Assembly (NCBI GenBank): GCA_905331475.1
Contig: CAJNYU010000350.1
Coordinates: 62,001-126,000, forward strand
DNA from: Rotaria socialis
Lineage: Eukaryota > Rotifera > Eurotatoria > Philodinida > Philodinidae
DNA length: 64,000 nt
Direction: 5' to 3'
The first letter of the stretch is position 1. The number at the start of each line of letters is the position of its first letter. Below are positions 1 to 11,839 of this stretch, in pieces. The notes under the pieces are model-generated. The model saw only the letters and a program-made list of their open reading frames with translations. It did no database searches and was not told the DNA's origin. The translations under genes and the position numbers were made by a program.

Positions 1-553
1 CGTCTCATAATTTCATATCATATATACATATAAATATTTCACATTAGCAATCCTCAGAATGATATTGGAAATCAATATAATTCATAAGTTGAAGTACACT
101 TCCTCTCAGTGAGAAACAAATTGATCAGTTCATAGTGTTCCTATGTTAATTTAGGCAATGAAAAATACGTTAAATACTACAATTAAAACTATTAAACTTC
201 ATATTAAAAGATATTGATGTTTTGAATACATGAGAAACTCGTCTTATTATAAAACAGAATATGATTGATATATAATTCGATATCTTTCATTATATCAATT
301 CTCTGTGGTATGTGTTTGATCTTGATAACGATGATTTGAATAACTGTTTTCAATAAAATAATAATTCTGATTAAGATAATACTTCTACATAAAATATTAT
401 GAAGGTCAATATGATGCTAAAATTATTTTTGTTCTTCTTTAAATTTTCCATAGACAAAAATTATACTGCTATTTTTATAGCTAAATACTCGTGTCATTGA
501 TTCATTATTCCCACAATGGACACTCTTCAATCAATTATTTATGAATAGTACTG

Positions 554-760
554 GAGGATCCCTGGCACCTTCTCGATGTTCTTGTTATTAAGAATGATTT
601 AACTCAAGCAAGACAGAAGAGTGACCATGAGGATGAAAGAAATAAAGCATCAACGAATGTGACTTGAATAAACAAATATCACCGAGAGTTAAGTGAGGTG
701 AGTCAAGCAATGTAACATGCGACTGTAGTAAATGGAGTTAAAGAAGCGAATAAAAAATAG
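554..760 (+). pseudogene. possible decayed coiled-coil coding fragment
   Basis: One frame from 554 reads as charged, helix-like sequence for about 69 codons (for example KNDLTQARQKSDHEDERNK, then INKYHRELSEVSQAM) and is interrupted by TGA at 665-667, TAA at 713-715 and TAG at 758-760. This composition (Asp, Glu, Arg, Gln, His) differs sharply from the surrounding noncoding translation. It resembles a piece of a long coiled-coil protein, but I cannot name the parent. The three stops argue for a dead fragment. Chance cannot be excluded at this length. Confidence 0.35.
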
Positions 761-3700
761 AATATTTATAATGTTGTGTTAGCATGGTATTTAGATACAC
801 CGTCACCAAAACTGAATAATCTACGAGTGTTTACTTTGATCAACCAGCATAGGTAGAATTTTTTTTTCGGCTAGTCTGCTATTTAGATGTCTTTTTTATT
901 CAGACTTCGACGGGTACTATTCTTTTTAGATTATGATTTTTCGCATGTATCAGATACGCTTGTTGTTTTCTTCTAAAAAATCAATATAGGATATTTATGT
1001 AAAAATCAGGTAAGGATAAGATAGATCAGATTGCAGGTCTCTCTTGAAAGTTATTTCTGGGACCTAAGTGTTACATTTCTTGCTCTATTGAGATAACTAT
1101 CGATCATTTATTCAGTTATTGTTCTTGATAACAATTAAGGGTACTAGATTATTACTACTGTATGATTAGTAATAATTAATCAAAATTTCAAAGCAATAAA
1201 AGTATGAAGCAATACATTTTTTGTACGAAGTGAATTCATAGTCCTTTAATAAGAAAGAATAAAACATTATTAAATAAAAACGACGTTTTCTTATTTATGT
1301 ATGCAATCAACATGCATGTTTCTTTTTGAAGTTTTTCATGTTGTCGCAATTCTTCTTCTATATGTTCGTTTGATTCACTTAATATTGGGCACTTCTGATT
1401 TGTTTGATGTATCTTATATTTTAATAACAACTACTATTAACTTGAAAATCGTAACTATCTATTTTTATCTTATCTCAGCTAAAGATGAGACGATTTTTTA
1501 TTTTTCCGCTTGAATACTTCGGTTTTCATCTCTCGCATTATAAACCATTGAATGTTTCTTAACGCATACAAAACAATTGTTGTACAATCACTCGCTCTCG
1601 TTATGACTAGCATATATCTAAGTGAGGGGTGAAAGAAAAGAAGGCAATGTACTCTATGTTAAATACGCTATTAAACAGTAGATCAAAGCTACGAGTGGTG
1701 AAGAAAAAAAAGACAGTAAAGCACAACCAAGCGTATCAGAAATTGAAACCTTTGAGATATATTCAAGCTTCTTTTTTTCTAGGACTCTTCAGTTTCAATG
1801 TTGTAATAATAGCGTTCTTTCTCTAGTGCTTTTCTTTCGTGCAAATTATCTTCGATATTTGAAAAAGAATCGTAGAGGTACTAAAATTAGTAAATCAATA
1901 AAATCATAGCATAGGTTTTCTTCTAAAAGTTAGATTTTATTAGTTTTTTAAAACTTGAATATCAAGTATCTTTCAATCAAGTTTTTCTGGTTCGATTTGG
2001 AACTGTTTTTTCATCTTGAAACTTTTTTTTATTAAACTTCGAGAGAGAAGCAGTTTCTTATTCAAACTAAAAAATTTTATAACATAAGAATTAATTTAAA
2101 ACTGTAAAAAACAAACGTTCCAAACTTATCTTTGACTAAACAGTTTTATGCTAAAGCTAAAAAGCAGAAAGTTAGATGAATTGACATAAAACCATCCAGA
2201 TCATTCGAATGAAACATGGAGCTATAAGGACTAAGATTATATATTGATTGAGCTACTAGAAAGTCAACTTGGAAAAACAAACTGGAGAAAACTGTTTTGA
2301 TTTTTAATTAATCAGACTATTTAATATAATATATTAATTTTGTGAGCTTCTTTAGAGAACGAATGAGAAAGCATATCTAAATAAACTATACAACGAAGTC
2401 ATGAAATGGCTGAACTTTCATCTTAACTAAATTGTAATGTATGTAAAAGAAACTTCACTAAATGAAGCTCAAAACTAAGAATTTACGATAACATACATTT
2501 GTTTTTCACGCTTGTTTAATCCTAAAACAATACTTATTGTAAAGACTGTACACATTGAAAATAATCAAAACCTAACCAAACTTCTCTGATGATAATTACT
2601 GTAAATTAATTTTTGCATTTCTACAGATTAAATAAATACATAATCTTCCCATTGATATTGCATGCACAATTTTAATGATTTTTTTTAACCTATCATTTTT
2701 TTAATTCAAGGTTAATATACCGTGTTATATATATCTTATCATAAAAGGACTTCCCTTACGTTAGACATAAACTACTATATTTTCATTTTGCTTGGTTCGC
2801 AACATGATAAACTTGTATTGTCTATCTGTCAATACGAGTGATACTCAGTTTCATTTTAGCGAATCATTTTCATACAAAAGAAAAAAGCGTAAGCATTTTC
2901 TATGTAACTATTAGTGTACTTTATAGGTTTGTTGTGACCCGTTTGTTCGTTTTGCTTTTATACTGCAAGTATAAGGTCATCCTAACAGTAAGCTTGTGAA
3001 AACCAGATAATAGAAGCCAGAAAAGCATATCAGATGACTTTAGAACGAATTATGAACCACTAGTGACGTCAAGAAAAGAAGAAGGAGTAGTATTTCTAAG
3101 TACTTGAAAAAAAAACCAAAATTTCTACTCTAATCGTTTATAAAGTTCTTCTTTCCTACGTATCTTATTTTACCGATCGCTATTCATATTGTTTGACATA
3201 ACTACGTACTTACATTTGACACTCTTCTACTAAAGAATGACTAACACTTGTTTACTCTTCTATTCATAGTATGATGTGACTTAGTATCAGGATAAGATTT
3301 TTTACATATGAAAAATTAATGTGCAGATAAAATTGATCTCTTTTTCAACTTGATACATGCGATTTCTGTAAAGTATCATCAAGACTATATATCATAAGTT
3401 CGACTCATTGGATTATTTAGGAAAACACAATTGTAAAATATGGAGTTACAATAATAAATATTATATGCAGATGCTATTGATGTTTAATGCCATTTTCTTT
3501 TTTTACGGTTGAGTTTTCTATGTAATATGCATAACCAAAAATCATATCACTTTATTTATTTTGTAGTTTTATTTATTCTTTTGAAAAACTAGCTTTTTTA
3601 AATGCTTGCAAAATCAAGTAATTTAAGAAGTAAATAGTGATGATCATGTTTCTTTTAACAGAAATTATTATTGATACTTAAAGTACTCTTGTTTCTTTTT

Positions 3701-5420
3701 AGACTTCAATATTTGTTTATGATATTGTCAGTCATTGTTCTTTAATTTGTATCATTGTCTCGATCATGATTCTATTTATTAGAGAACGTTATTACTGAAA
3801 ATATTTGGTTGCTATCATATAATGCTTTATATTTCTTCTGTCCTATGCAAGAATCTTTACAAACATAATTTTGTCAAAAAGTTCTTGCAAGTTGAAAATT
3901 CCAACCATGAAAAAGACACTTCTTAAATTATTTTATTTAGAATTTTGAACATTTGCGCCATCTTTGTTAAAAACGAAGTTTCATAATTGAAGTAGATTTC
4001 AGCCTTATGATTTCAATTCGTCATAGTGATTCTGAATTTTTTTTTTTTCTTCGGTTTAGTTAGATCACTCATATCGCATAGCAGAGTTCATGATGAAAAG
4101 ATTTGAATCACTAAAACTATCAAAGAACAATTCTAGAAAAGTATTCTAATAAAGTCATAAATTAACTGATCCTAGTTCAATGCATATAACAAAAACAAGA
4201 ACTCTACTATAAACAGTACTTGAAGTGTTTTTGGTTTTAATTGAAGCTTATGGTAATGTTTATAAGTTATGAATAAAAAATTTGATCTTCCACAATTTTG
4301 CGTAATGCGTTATTTAATGAATTAAAAAGTTTCAGAAATTTTGATTCATCAAATTTATTATTTTCAGATTAGAAATAAGTGCAAAACTAATGTTAGTATT
4401 TTTACTCGATAATAGTAGTATGCAACAAAAGAAAGAAAAAAAGAATCTTTGTAACCCTGAAACAAAGCAAAGCAGTGATACTTTCAGTCTACTTATTCTT
4501 GGTGTAATCTGTCAATCGAAATAGCACAACATATTGAATCGTTTTTATACAGGAATGCCACAGAAGAAAAGAAGTAGCGGGCAGAGTAAACAAATTTGTT
4601 TTTTTTCATGTTACGACTTTTTTTTTCTATAAGCAGTATGTTTTTTGCTGAAAAATAACAGAAAATCTCCTAAACTGGTTAGGAGATATGTATTTCTCTA
4701 TAACCCATGAGTAGTAAACGCTTCTTTTTATTTTATTTTAGTCATTACATTATTTAGTGATTAGGAAGCGTAACATTAATGCTCTCACATGTATCAATGT
4801 TTCTAACTATATTTTGCACGTAGAAAGCGAAAGAGACAAAAAAATGTGAAGGACAAGAAAGAAAAAACTAACAAGCTTGACTTGTAACCATTCGCTCTAG
4901 GAATGCAGTTAATAATGATGATTAGTTTTAACGAAGGCATTGCCAGTTAGTGTAAAAGATACAGAGTGATAAAACGTAAGTCTTTAACTCATTTTTCAGT
5001 TGTCACGATGTAAAAAAAATCATGTATATTTGAAAATTCTAACTCTGTTTTACAATTCTGAATTAGATGATATAGTAGAGATACAACAACTACCTAGATT
5101 AGGAGTAGAATTTATTGTACGCCTTAAATATTTGAGTCTTTCCTTATGTTGAGAGTTTTGAATTTTATTTTTTTGCGCCTCTCCGCCTAATTTAGATGTA
5201 GGACAAGAGCTTATTCTAGAAACTTACAGTTCATCCGTGTTATGAAGCAGAAAAATATACAGACTACAGTAATTTTATAAAAAGAATTCTTGGCTTTCAA
5301 CTGATTTTACTGGTACACATAATACAACTATTAAACAAAACGTATTGATGAGTTGATTAGAGTAAAGTGTAAAAATTCCTAATCTTTATACACATTTTTT
5401 TTAAATGATGCTTTTAAATT

Positions 5421-5456
5421 ATCATTATTTTTCTCATTATCATTATTTTTCTCATT
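5421..5456. repeat. 18-bp tandem duplication
   Basis: An 18-bp unit (ATCATTATTTTTCTCATT) occurs twice without a mismatch, at 5421-5438 and 5439-5456. The bases that follow are a partial reverse complement of the unit and could fold back on it. It is probably a slippage product with no evident function. Confidence 0.7.
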
Positions 5457-7543
5457 ATAATAAGAGAAAATTATTATCTTCGTAATGAATAGTGTGTACT
5501 CTATCGACCACTAACATCATTTAGTAGAATCTAGATTTAGAAGGAACTTCTTCATGATATGATACTTACATATTTTGATACAATAAAATTATCAAGTTTG
5601 ATTTGTAATTTTTCTATCTGACAGCTGAAGGTTCTTCGTTTTCATTTTAATTGCTGGAAAATCAAGTTTAAAGTAGTTTATCAGCAAAATAATTGCTACA
5701 ATCTTCAGAGTACTATTCTACGTACCGTTACAGTCATGCATATTATGCCATATTAAATAAAAAGTATATGATCATAGTTATTTTCTAAGTCATTTTCTCA
5801 TTCTTAGTACAGGTCAAGTTGACTTACAGCAAAAATAGTGAAAACTAGAATAGAGTTTTAATAGAATATATCATATTTTAAACGAAGACTTATTTCATTA
5901 AGAGAAAATTAAATTCAAATAAGATCGTCAGTTTCAAAGTATTAAGTAGAATAATAAAATATTAACATATTTTTTTTTATATCAATACAAATAGTCACAG
6001 AAAAATATTGTCGGATAATCTAAATAGTCATCTTTTGAGAAGCTTTTCCAATTGTTAATAAACTTTCAGAAGTCATAATGTTCAATGAAATAATTTCTAA
6101 TAATAATATCCAGAAATTCAACATAAAAATTCTATAAATTTATTATAACTTAGATAAGAAGAAAAGTGCATACTCGGAGTTTACTATTGAGATTTGTGAA
6201 GTATTGCAAATGGATCCTGTCATAGTAAAAGACTATATTTCAAAGAGAAAATTTAGATATTTAAAAAGAATGTAGAAACTAGCTGCGGACAACAATGATT
6301 TGTTCATTCTGATAGGAGATTTCATCAGATGAATAGTAATCGATGATGAAATGTATATGGTATTTCTTTAAGGCAATCTTTTACAACATATTCATTATGA
6401 AAAATTATTTATTCCAACACTAACTTATTGGCATTGGTCACATGAATAGTTTAGCGTTTATATAGTACGACCTTATTTATTTCAAATTCTTCGAATACGT
6501 GTTAGATGGGTGAAAATGTTTTTGAGATCATAAATTATAGTTAAAAGGTTGTCAATCCATATGTTTTTCACAGGAAACGAGTATTTTCTTATATGCTTTG
6601 TAATCAGAAAATTCAAAAAATAACTATATTCTTAGTAAAAGCAAAAATCTGGTGTCTCTATGAGAAAAAGTCTACGTTTCGTAAGTTTATTTTAGCGATA
6701 AACCTTGTAGATATTGTACATTACAATCTATTTGCACAATATGAAAAGAAAAGAAAAATGTTTCTTAAAATTATAGGGCATTTAAAATATTTCTCATTGT
6801 CACGCTTACATATAAGGCAATGGAACATGCATATATATATGCATTTTTGAAGTACATGTTTGGAAATTGAATTTAGCACATTTTGAAACATAACGTCCGA
6901 CATTGTATAAAGGCTTTTGATTCTTCTAAATAGTTGCACGTAGCACTGTTTTATCGTTTTGAAACAAATATGACACGTACGTGTTGTCACCCAAATATAA
7001 ATAGCACGCATTTGTGAGATAAGTAGAATTTTATTGAGTTCTGTAAGTGAATTCGAAAAAGTCTTGTGTAAGAAAGTTATTATCAACGTGATTCTGCAGT
7101 GTATTTACATGTTTTTGAGTGTATAATTTTAAGTTTCTTCATCCATATCTATTTTGTATTTATCCTCCGAATAAAATCATTTTAATCCATGTATATGTTA
7201 TCGTCTCAAAAGTCTTGTAATATATATTTCGATTTTGCCTGAACTTATTAATACTAATGCTAAAGCGTGTCTTATACAGATAGGCAGCTGTATCAATAAG
7301 TGAAAATATGCGCTCGTTACGCTGAAAAATTTTCAAAATGCAATTTTTTGGTAATTCTTAAAGCAAGTTTGCAGAGCTGATGGAAGTCAGATTCTCTACT
7401 ATTTCAAAAAAAAATAGTTTTATGAAAACGCAAAAAGTGATGATCTTTACACTCAGCAAGCTACCTTTTGTATAGGTATTTACTGACTAGATGACTAGTG
7501 ATTATCAGGTGGTTAATATTTCTTTCTACCTTTATTGCACTTG

Positions 7544-7913
7544 TACCCAAGCAGACAAACTTTTGTGAAAATGTGTTTAAGCACTCAACCGGGAACCGCG
7601 ATTGTGAGTCATTAACACTCAATAACAAAATGCAAGAAACGCGTTTTTTATGCAGAATTCACACTTTCAGAGCGTGAAAACGAGTAAAAACTCCAATCCA
7701 CAGCGTTTAAACGCACAATTATTCTATAACTTAAAAACTAATTCGTTTAAACGCTGAGAATTGGAGTCTTTACCCGTTTTCACGCTCTGAAAGTGGGAAT
7801 TCTGCGTGTAAAACGCGTTTCTTTCGTTTCTTTACTGAGCGTTAATGACTCGCAGTCGCGGTTCCCGATTGAGTGTTTAATCGCGTTTTCCCAAAAGTTT
7901 GTCTGGTTGGGTA
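7544..7913. mobile_element. palindromic MITE with TA target duplication
   Basis: A nearly full-length inverted repeat of about 366 bp (7546-7911) has imperfect arms of about 170-180 bp separated by roughly 30 bp around 7715-7742. The ends read CCCAAGCAGACAAAC on the left and, as reverse complement, CCCAACCAGACAAAC on the right. The inner ends are CAGCGTTTAAACG and its complement. TA dinucleotides flank both sides (7544-7545 and 7912-7913), the target duplication typical of Tc1/mariner-type elements. It encodes no transposase, so it would be non-autonomous. Its GC content is well above the flanks. The open frame leaving the right arm on the minus strand appears fortuitous. Confidence 0.75.
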
Positions 7914-9962
7914 GTGTTCGCAGATGATTGAATAGCGAGGAAATGTGTCTGAATAATAAAAGCATGTATTTTTGAATATGATTGTTTACGACATTAATAC
8001 TCATGCAACTACATGAATGTGCACGACTTACGCAATGATTTTTGACTGCTAAAATTTCTTGCATCTTCGTGAGTGGGCTCTCTAATAAACACTTTTGTTC
8101 TCCCCATACAACAAAAATAAGAGGGGTGTATAGAGGTAATATTTCATGCGTGCTAATGTAAATATGATTGATTCTGTAACGTGCTCCCATACTTGCCAAG
8201 CCATAATCATTCATGCATCAGCACTTATTTGATAAGGCTAATCATTTGAATGAAATGCGTCACGTTTTCCTTTATTGATTTTGCGTAGGCTGATGAGACA
8301 TATAAACTATTTGGTTGTGTCATAGATGGAGCTTATTTAATTTTACTAGTCGACTTCTAATGAGTTTTTGGCATAGTTGAATTTCATTCTTGTCAAGGCT
8401 ACTATTTGTGAGTAATAACATTGGTACTCATGATACTTTGCTATTTACCGTCTAATGGTTTTTTGTATACTAGTATGGATTTGTATTTTCAGATTTTTTG
8501 ATAATTTAAATTGATTCGATATATTGAATAAAAAAAACCTTTTATGTGTATCATCCTACTCCTAATATAATCCAAATATTAGTTTGATAAATTGATCATG
8601 CTGAGAAAAGTAAAGTCGATAAAAGTGTCCTTCTAAATATTTTTTATAAGATAAGTCGCCTTATAAAATTTTTTCTTGCTCGCAATCACAGTCGTTTTTG
8701 AAATGTAGGTTGGTGTTTTTTTACAATATCAAAAAGTTATCTAATGAGGGATACGGATAGAGATTAATAATTAGATAACAACATTTCTAAACTATTCAAT
8801 TTCATTGAAAAACAATTGAATTTTATTAACAAAAATAAAAGAATAATTTCAGAATATTTTCTAGTAAAACTCCTCGGTGCGTCAACGTATACATGCTACT
8901 AAAAATATTTTAGTTCATGAGCATAATACAAACTCTAGCAAATATGAGTAGACTAATGCAAGAGCGTGTCTAACTATCTCCATGAAATCATTTTGAAAAA
9001 TATATTTCTTCTTATGTCAATAACTCGATGATAGAAATAATCACGTTTGTATTAACTATCCAACTTCATGTTTGCCAATCAACAAACATGATCTATTAGC
9101 TTTTTTAAATTTATTTTAAAGAATTCTTCTATCAACTAAATCTTATAATACATCTAAGGATATGCAGATCATTCTAGTACATACTACACAGTAAAATCTA
9201 TGATAGGAAGTCCAACAATGTTAGAAAAGATATATCGTAGTTAGACACATAAATGTGTCCCTTTTACTTGATTAGAATTTGAACATTTTGTTTTAAGTGA
9301 ATCGATATATAATACTTGTATTTCGAATTTTCATGTGCAACTTTTGGCAAAGAAATTATTACAAATAAGTGAATCTTGCAGTAATAAAATATGTTTTAAA
9401 GAATGAGTTCTCTAACGCCTTGCTTATATTTTCTCTGTGGAATAAATACGGAGAGAAACGGTTTTTAACAATATTTCTTACATATAAAAAAGTATGTGAA
9501 TTCAAAGAAACTATGCTTGCACGCAGGATTGTTTCAGTTTATTTTCATGATAAACTCAACTTAGAATTTCGGAAAGTGTTTTTTTTCTTTGATTGTTCGC
9601 TGAGTTTGCCCTGTTTTGATCAACTTATCGATGAAAAACAAGATGCTGTTCTCGCAACATACAAGAAAAAACATAAACCACTTGAAAAAAAATCTTGCAA
9701 CAGAAACTTTAGAAAAAGACTAAAACATATAAATTGCCTATTAGTCTTGTCTTCATTGAGATTTACAACAATTTCCTAATATACAGGTTTTATTTCTTTA
9801 TGAATCGCTTTTCTAGATTTTGCCAGAATACTATTTTGTCAGTCTACTTTATAGATGTTAATAATTAAATTGGAATTTACTGTTAGATAAAGAGAAGCGT
9901 TTTTACATTTTGATAACGTCTTCAATCCATATAGAAACTGTTTTCAGATTTCTTCATAACAA
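7914..9962. other. intergenic, upstream of the JmjC gene
   Basis: AT-rich sequence with no supported gene. A 136-codon frame at 9369-9779 begins with GTG, has no flanking exon partners and shows no domain I recognise, so it was not called. An acceptor-like TTTTCAG (9941-9947) lies 15 bp before the ATG of the next gene. Confidence 0.55.
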
Positions 9963-11656
9963 ATGACATGCATCTCGGCCGATGCACCAACAGTTCGAGC
10001 AAGTACAGACAACATGAAGAATTTTCTTAGTTTTGTCTATATGAATGAACCACTTCTTAAACAATATGGTGCAATCAAAATCGCAGTACCTACTGAATTT
10101 CAATCTGCCAAAAAAAAGAATCGAATAAAACTCATGACTCCTTCCATGACTCAACAGGTTATGCGATTAAATCAAAATGATTTTATCTATTCTGTTGATT
10201 CAGTGCCTTGTTTCAATGAGAAAGAACAACATCAACCATCACATTTAGATGAAGCAGGTTTTTGGTCATCATTATCTCATTTTAATTATCCACAGAAAAT
10301 ATCAAGTGTCTCCAAAATACCAGGGGCGAGTTTTTTTTTAAAACGTGTTCGCCGAACTGACTTGGATATTCATCAATTACCTCGTCGATCACTGCTCAGA
10401 TTGTGTGATAAAAATATTCTTCGTCAATTTGTTCCATCTTTGATTCGAACACATGGGCCTGGTGCGATCTCACCGTTGGCCTCTGGTCGTCAACGTCTTC
10501 TCTCGTTTAACTATCATCACGAAGGCGGTGTTCGTTATTGGTATATTGTGCCAGCAAATGAACGAAATGCTCTTGAACGCCTTTTTCATCATCAAAAGAC
10601 TTCCGCTTGTCTTGAACATGGATGTATACTGATGGATCCTCTAATGTTCGACAAATATAAAATTCGCTATCATAGGCTAATTCAGCAACCTAATGAAATT
10701 ATCATCATAGGAGCAGGTGCTCTATCTCAAAGTTTCACTGATGATGCAAGTTGGAGTGAAACAATCGATTTTGCACTGCCTAGCTGGCTCGATGATGGGC
10801 ATGCACAGGCTCAAATAACATGTGATTGTCAATTAGACAAAACTTCAAAATCAGAAATAATCGATACTAAATTATTCAGTCGTGGAATCATACAACGATA
10901 TATTAGCAGCAATTTAAATTATCTAACTGAAGAAACATCTTCATCTTATACAGGTTAGTTTATAATCTTATATATGTAGATGAATTTCTCATATGTTAAT
11001 ATAATTGTTTCAGATAAACCAAATCTGGCAATGAGTGATACAGCATTATTCTCTAATATTTCATCTGGATCTTTTGATTTATCATCGAATCAAGTAGCTG
11101 ACTCTTGTATGTGGAATAGCGCATTGGAAATCGAAGATATTGACGATGACAGGCATTTAAAGTTATTAAAAACAGCCGAGTAAGTATTTCTATTATCGAT
11201 GAATTCAACTATTACAGACTGTTTTATCGTGTTCGAGTACTTTACTGAACGAGATATTTTTACTTCATACTGAGAATACTATGATGATAAAAAAATTCAT
11301 TTTGCTAACAGCATCGATCATTTTGTGTTAAAAGCCCNNNNNNNNNNNNNNNNNNNNNNNNNNNNNNNNNNNNNNNNNNNNNNNNNNNNNNNNNNNNNNN
11401 NNNNNNNNNNNNNNNNNNNNNNNNNNNNNNNNNNNNNNNNNNNNNNNNNNNNNNNNNNNNNNNNNNNNNNNNNNNNNNNNNNNNNNNNNNNNNNNNNNNN
11501 NNNNNNNNNNNNNNNNNNNNNNNNNNNNNNCCCCCCCCCCCCCCCCCCCCCCCGCTTAAAGCACTAGATAAACTTAGATCATCACAAAGAAGACATGAGT
11601 TACGTATATTAGTATGGAAGGAAATGAATTCAATCATACCCAAACATTCAAAATAG
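9963..11656 (+). CDS. JmjN/JmjC (KDM4-like) protein lacking iron ligands
   Basis: The predicted exons are 9963-10953, 11014-11179 and one starting at 11312 that runs into an assembly gap and emerges after it. The phases agree (1, then 2). Residues about 9-47 look like a JmjN domain and about 120-280 like the JmjC domain of histone lysine demethylases of the KDM4/JARID type. The core reads SFNYHHEGGVRYWYIVP, which corresponds to the family's FNxxHxGxxKxWYxxP segment. The first His is present (185/186), but the acidic iron ligand two residues later is Gly, and the distal His-containing segment is replaced by GAGALSQSFTDD. Known demethylases need HxD/E plus the distal His to hold Fe(II), so I infer loss of catalysis and a binding or scaffold role in chromatin. 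The end is uncertain: either a stop at 11654-11656 or splicing at 11598 into the RRM exons downstream. The start is the first ATG after an acceptor-like site. Confidence 0.7.
11338..11553. other. assembly gap plus poly-C run
   Basis: Unresolved bases fill 11338-11530 (193 N) and are followed by 23 C residues (11531-11553). Coding sequence resumes directly after the C run. The gap interrupts the third exon of the JmjC gene, and the C run is probably an assembly or sequencing artefact. Translations across it are meaningless. Confidence 0.9.
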
Positions 11657-11839
11657 TTCTGGATTTTCTCTGTTCTTGGTCAAATGCGATGATTATTGTC
11701 ATCATGATTGTCAATTTATTGAATTTCATTGTATAAACCAATCAATCGTATCATTGTTGATTAAAGAAAAATCAATATGAATTTTTATTCTTTCTATATT
11801 CTGATAAAAATATTTCTTTAATTTATATTTACTATATAG

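Larger units (their letters stand above)
1..7543. other. gene-poor AT-rich region
   Basis: No convincing intact gene was found here. Open frames are short and rich in Ile, Phe, Lys, Asn and Tyr, as expected from AT-rich noncoding DNA, and no chain of exons with compatible splice phases could be built. The exceptions, listed separately, are a coding-like fragment at 554-760 and a small tandem repeat near 5.4 kb. Confidence 0.6.

Noticed and set aside
6180..6420. Possible decayed mariner-like transposase (a VIDDE-like string)
   Set aside because: Only one short DDE-like string with stops around it; no flanking catalytic motifs or terminal repeats could be tied to it.
7780..8214. 144-codon minus-strand frame overlapping the MITE
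   Set aside because: Half of it is the palindromic element and the rest is unstructured; it appears to be fortuitous.
9369..9779. 136-codon open frame on the plus strand
   Set aside because: It begins with GTG, has AT-driven composition (Lys, Phe, Leu, Asn) and no domain, and no splice partner joins it to the gene downstream.
11305..11643. Frames running through the assembly gap with Pro or Gly runs
   Set aside because: They consist of N bases and the poly-C run, so the translation is artificial; only the frame that links to the JmjC exons was used.
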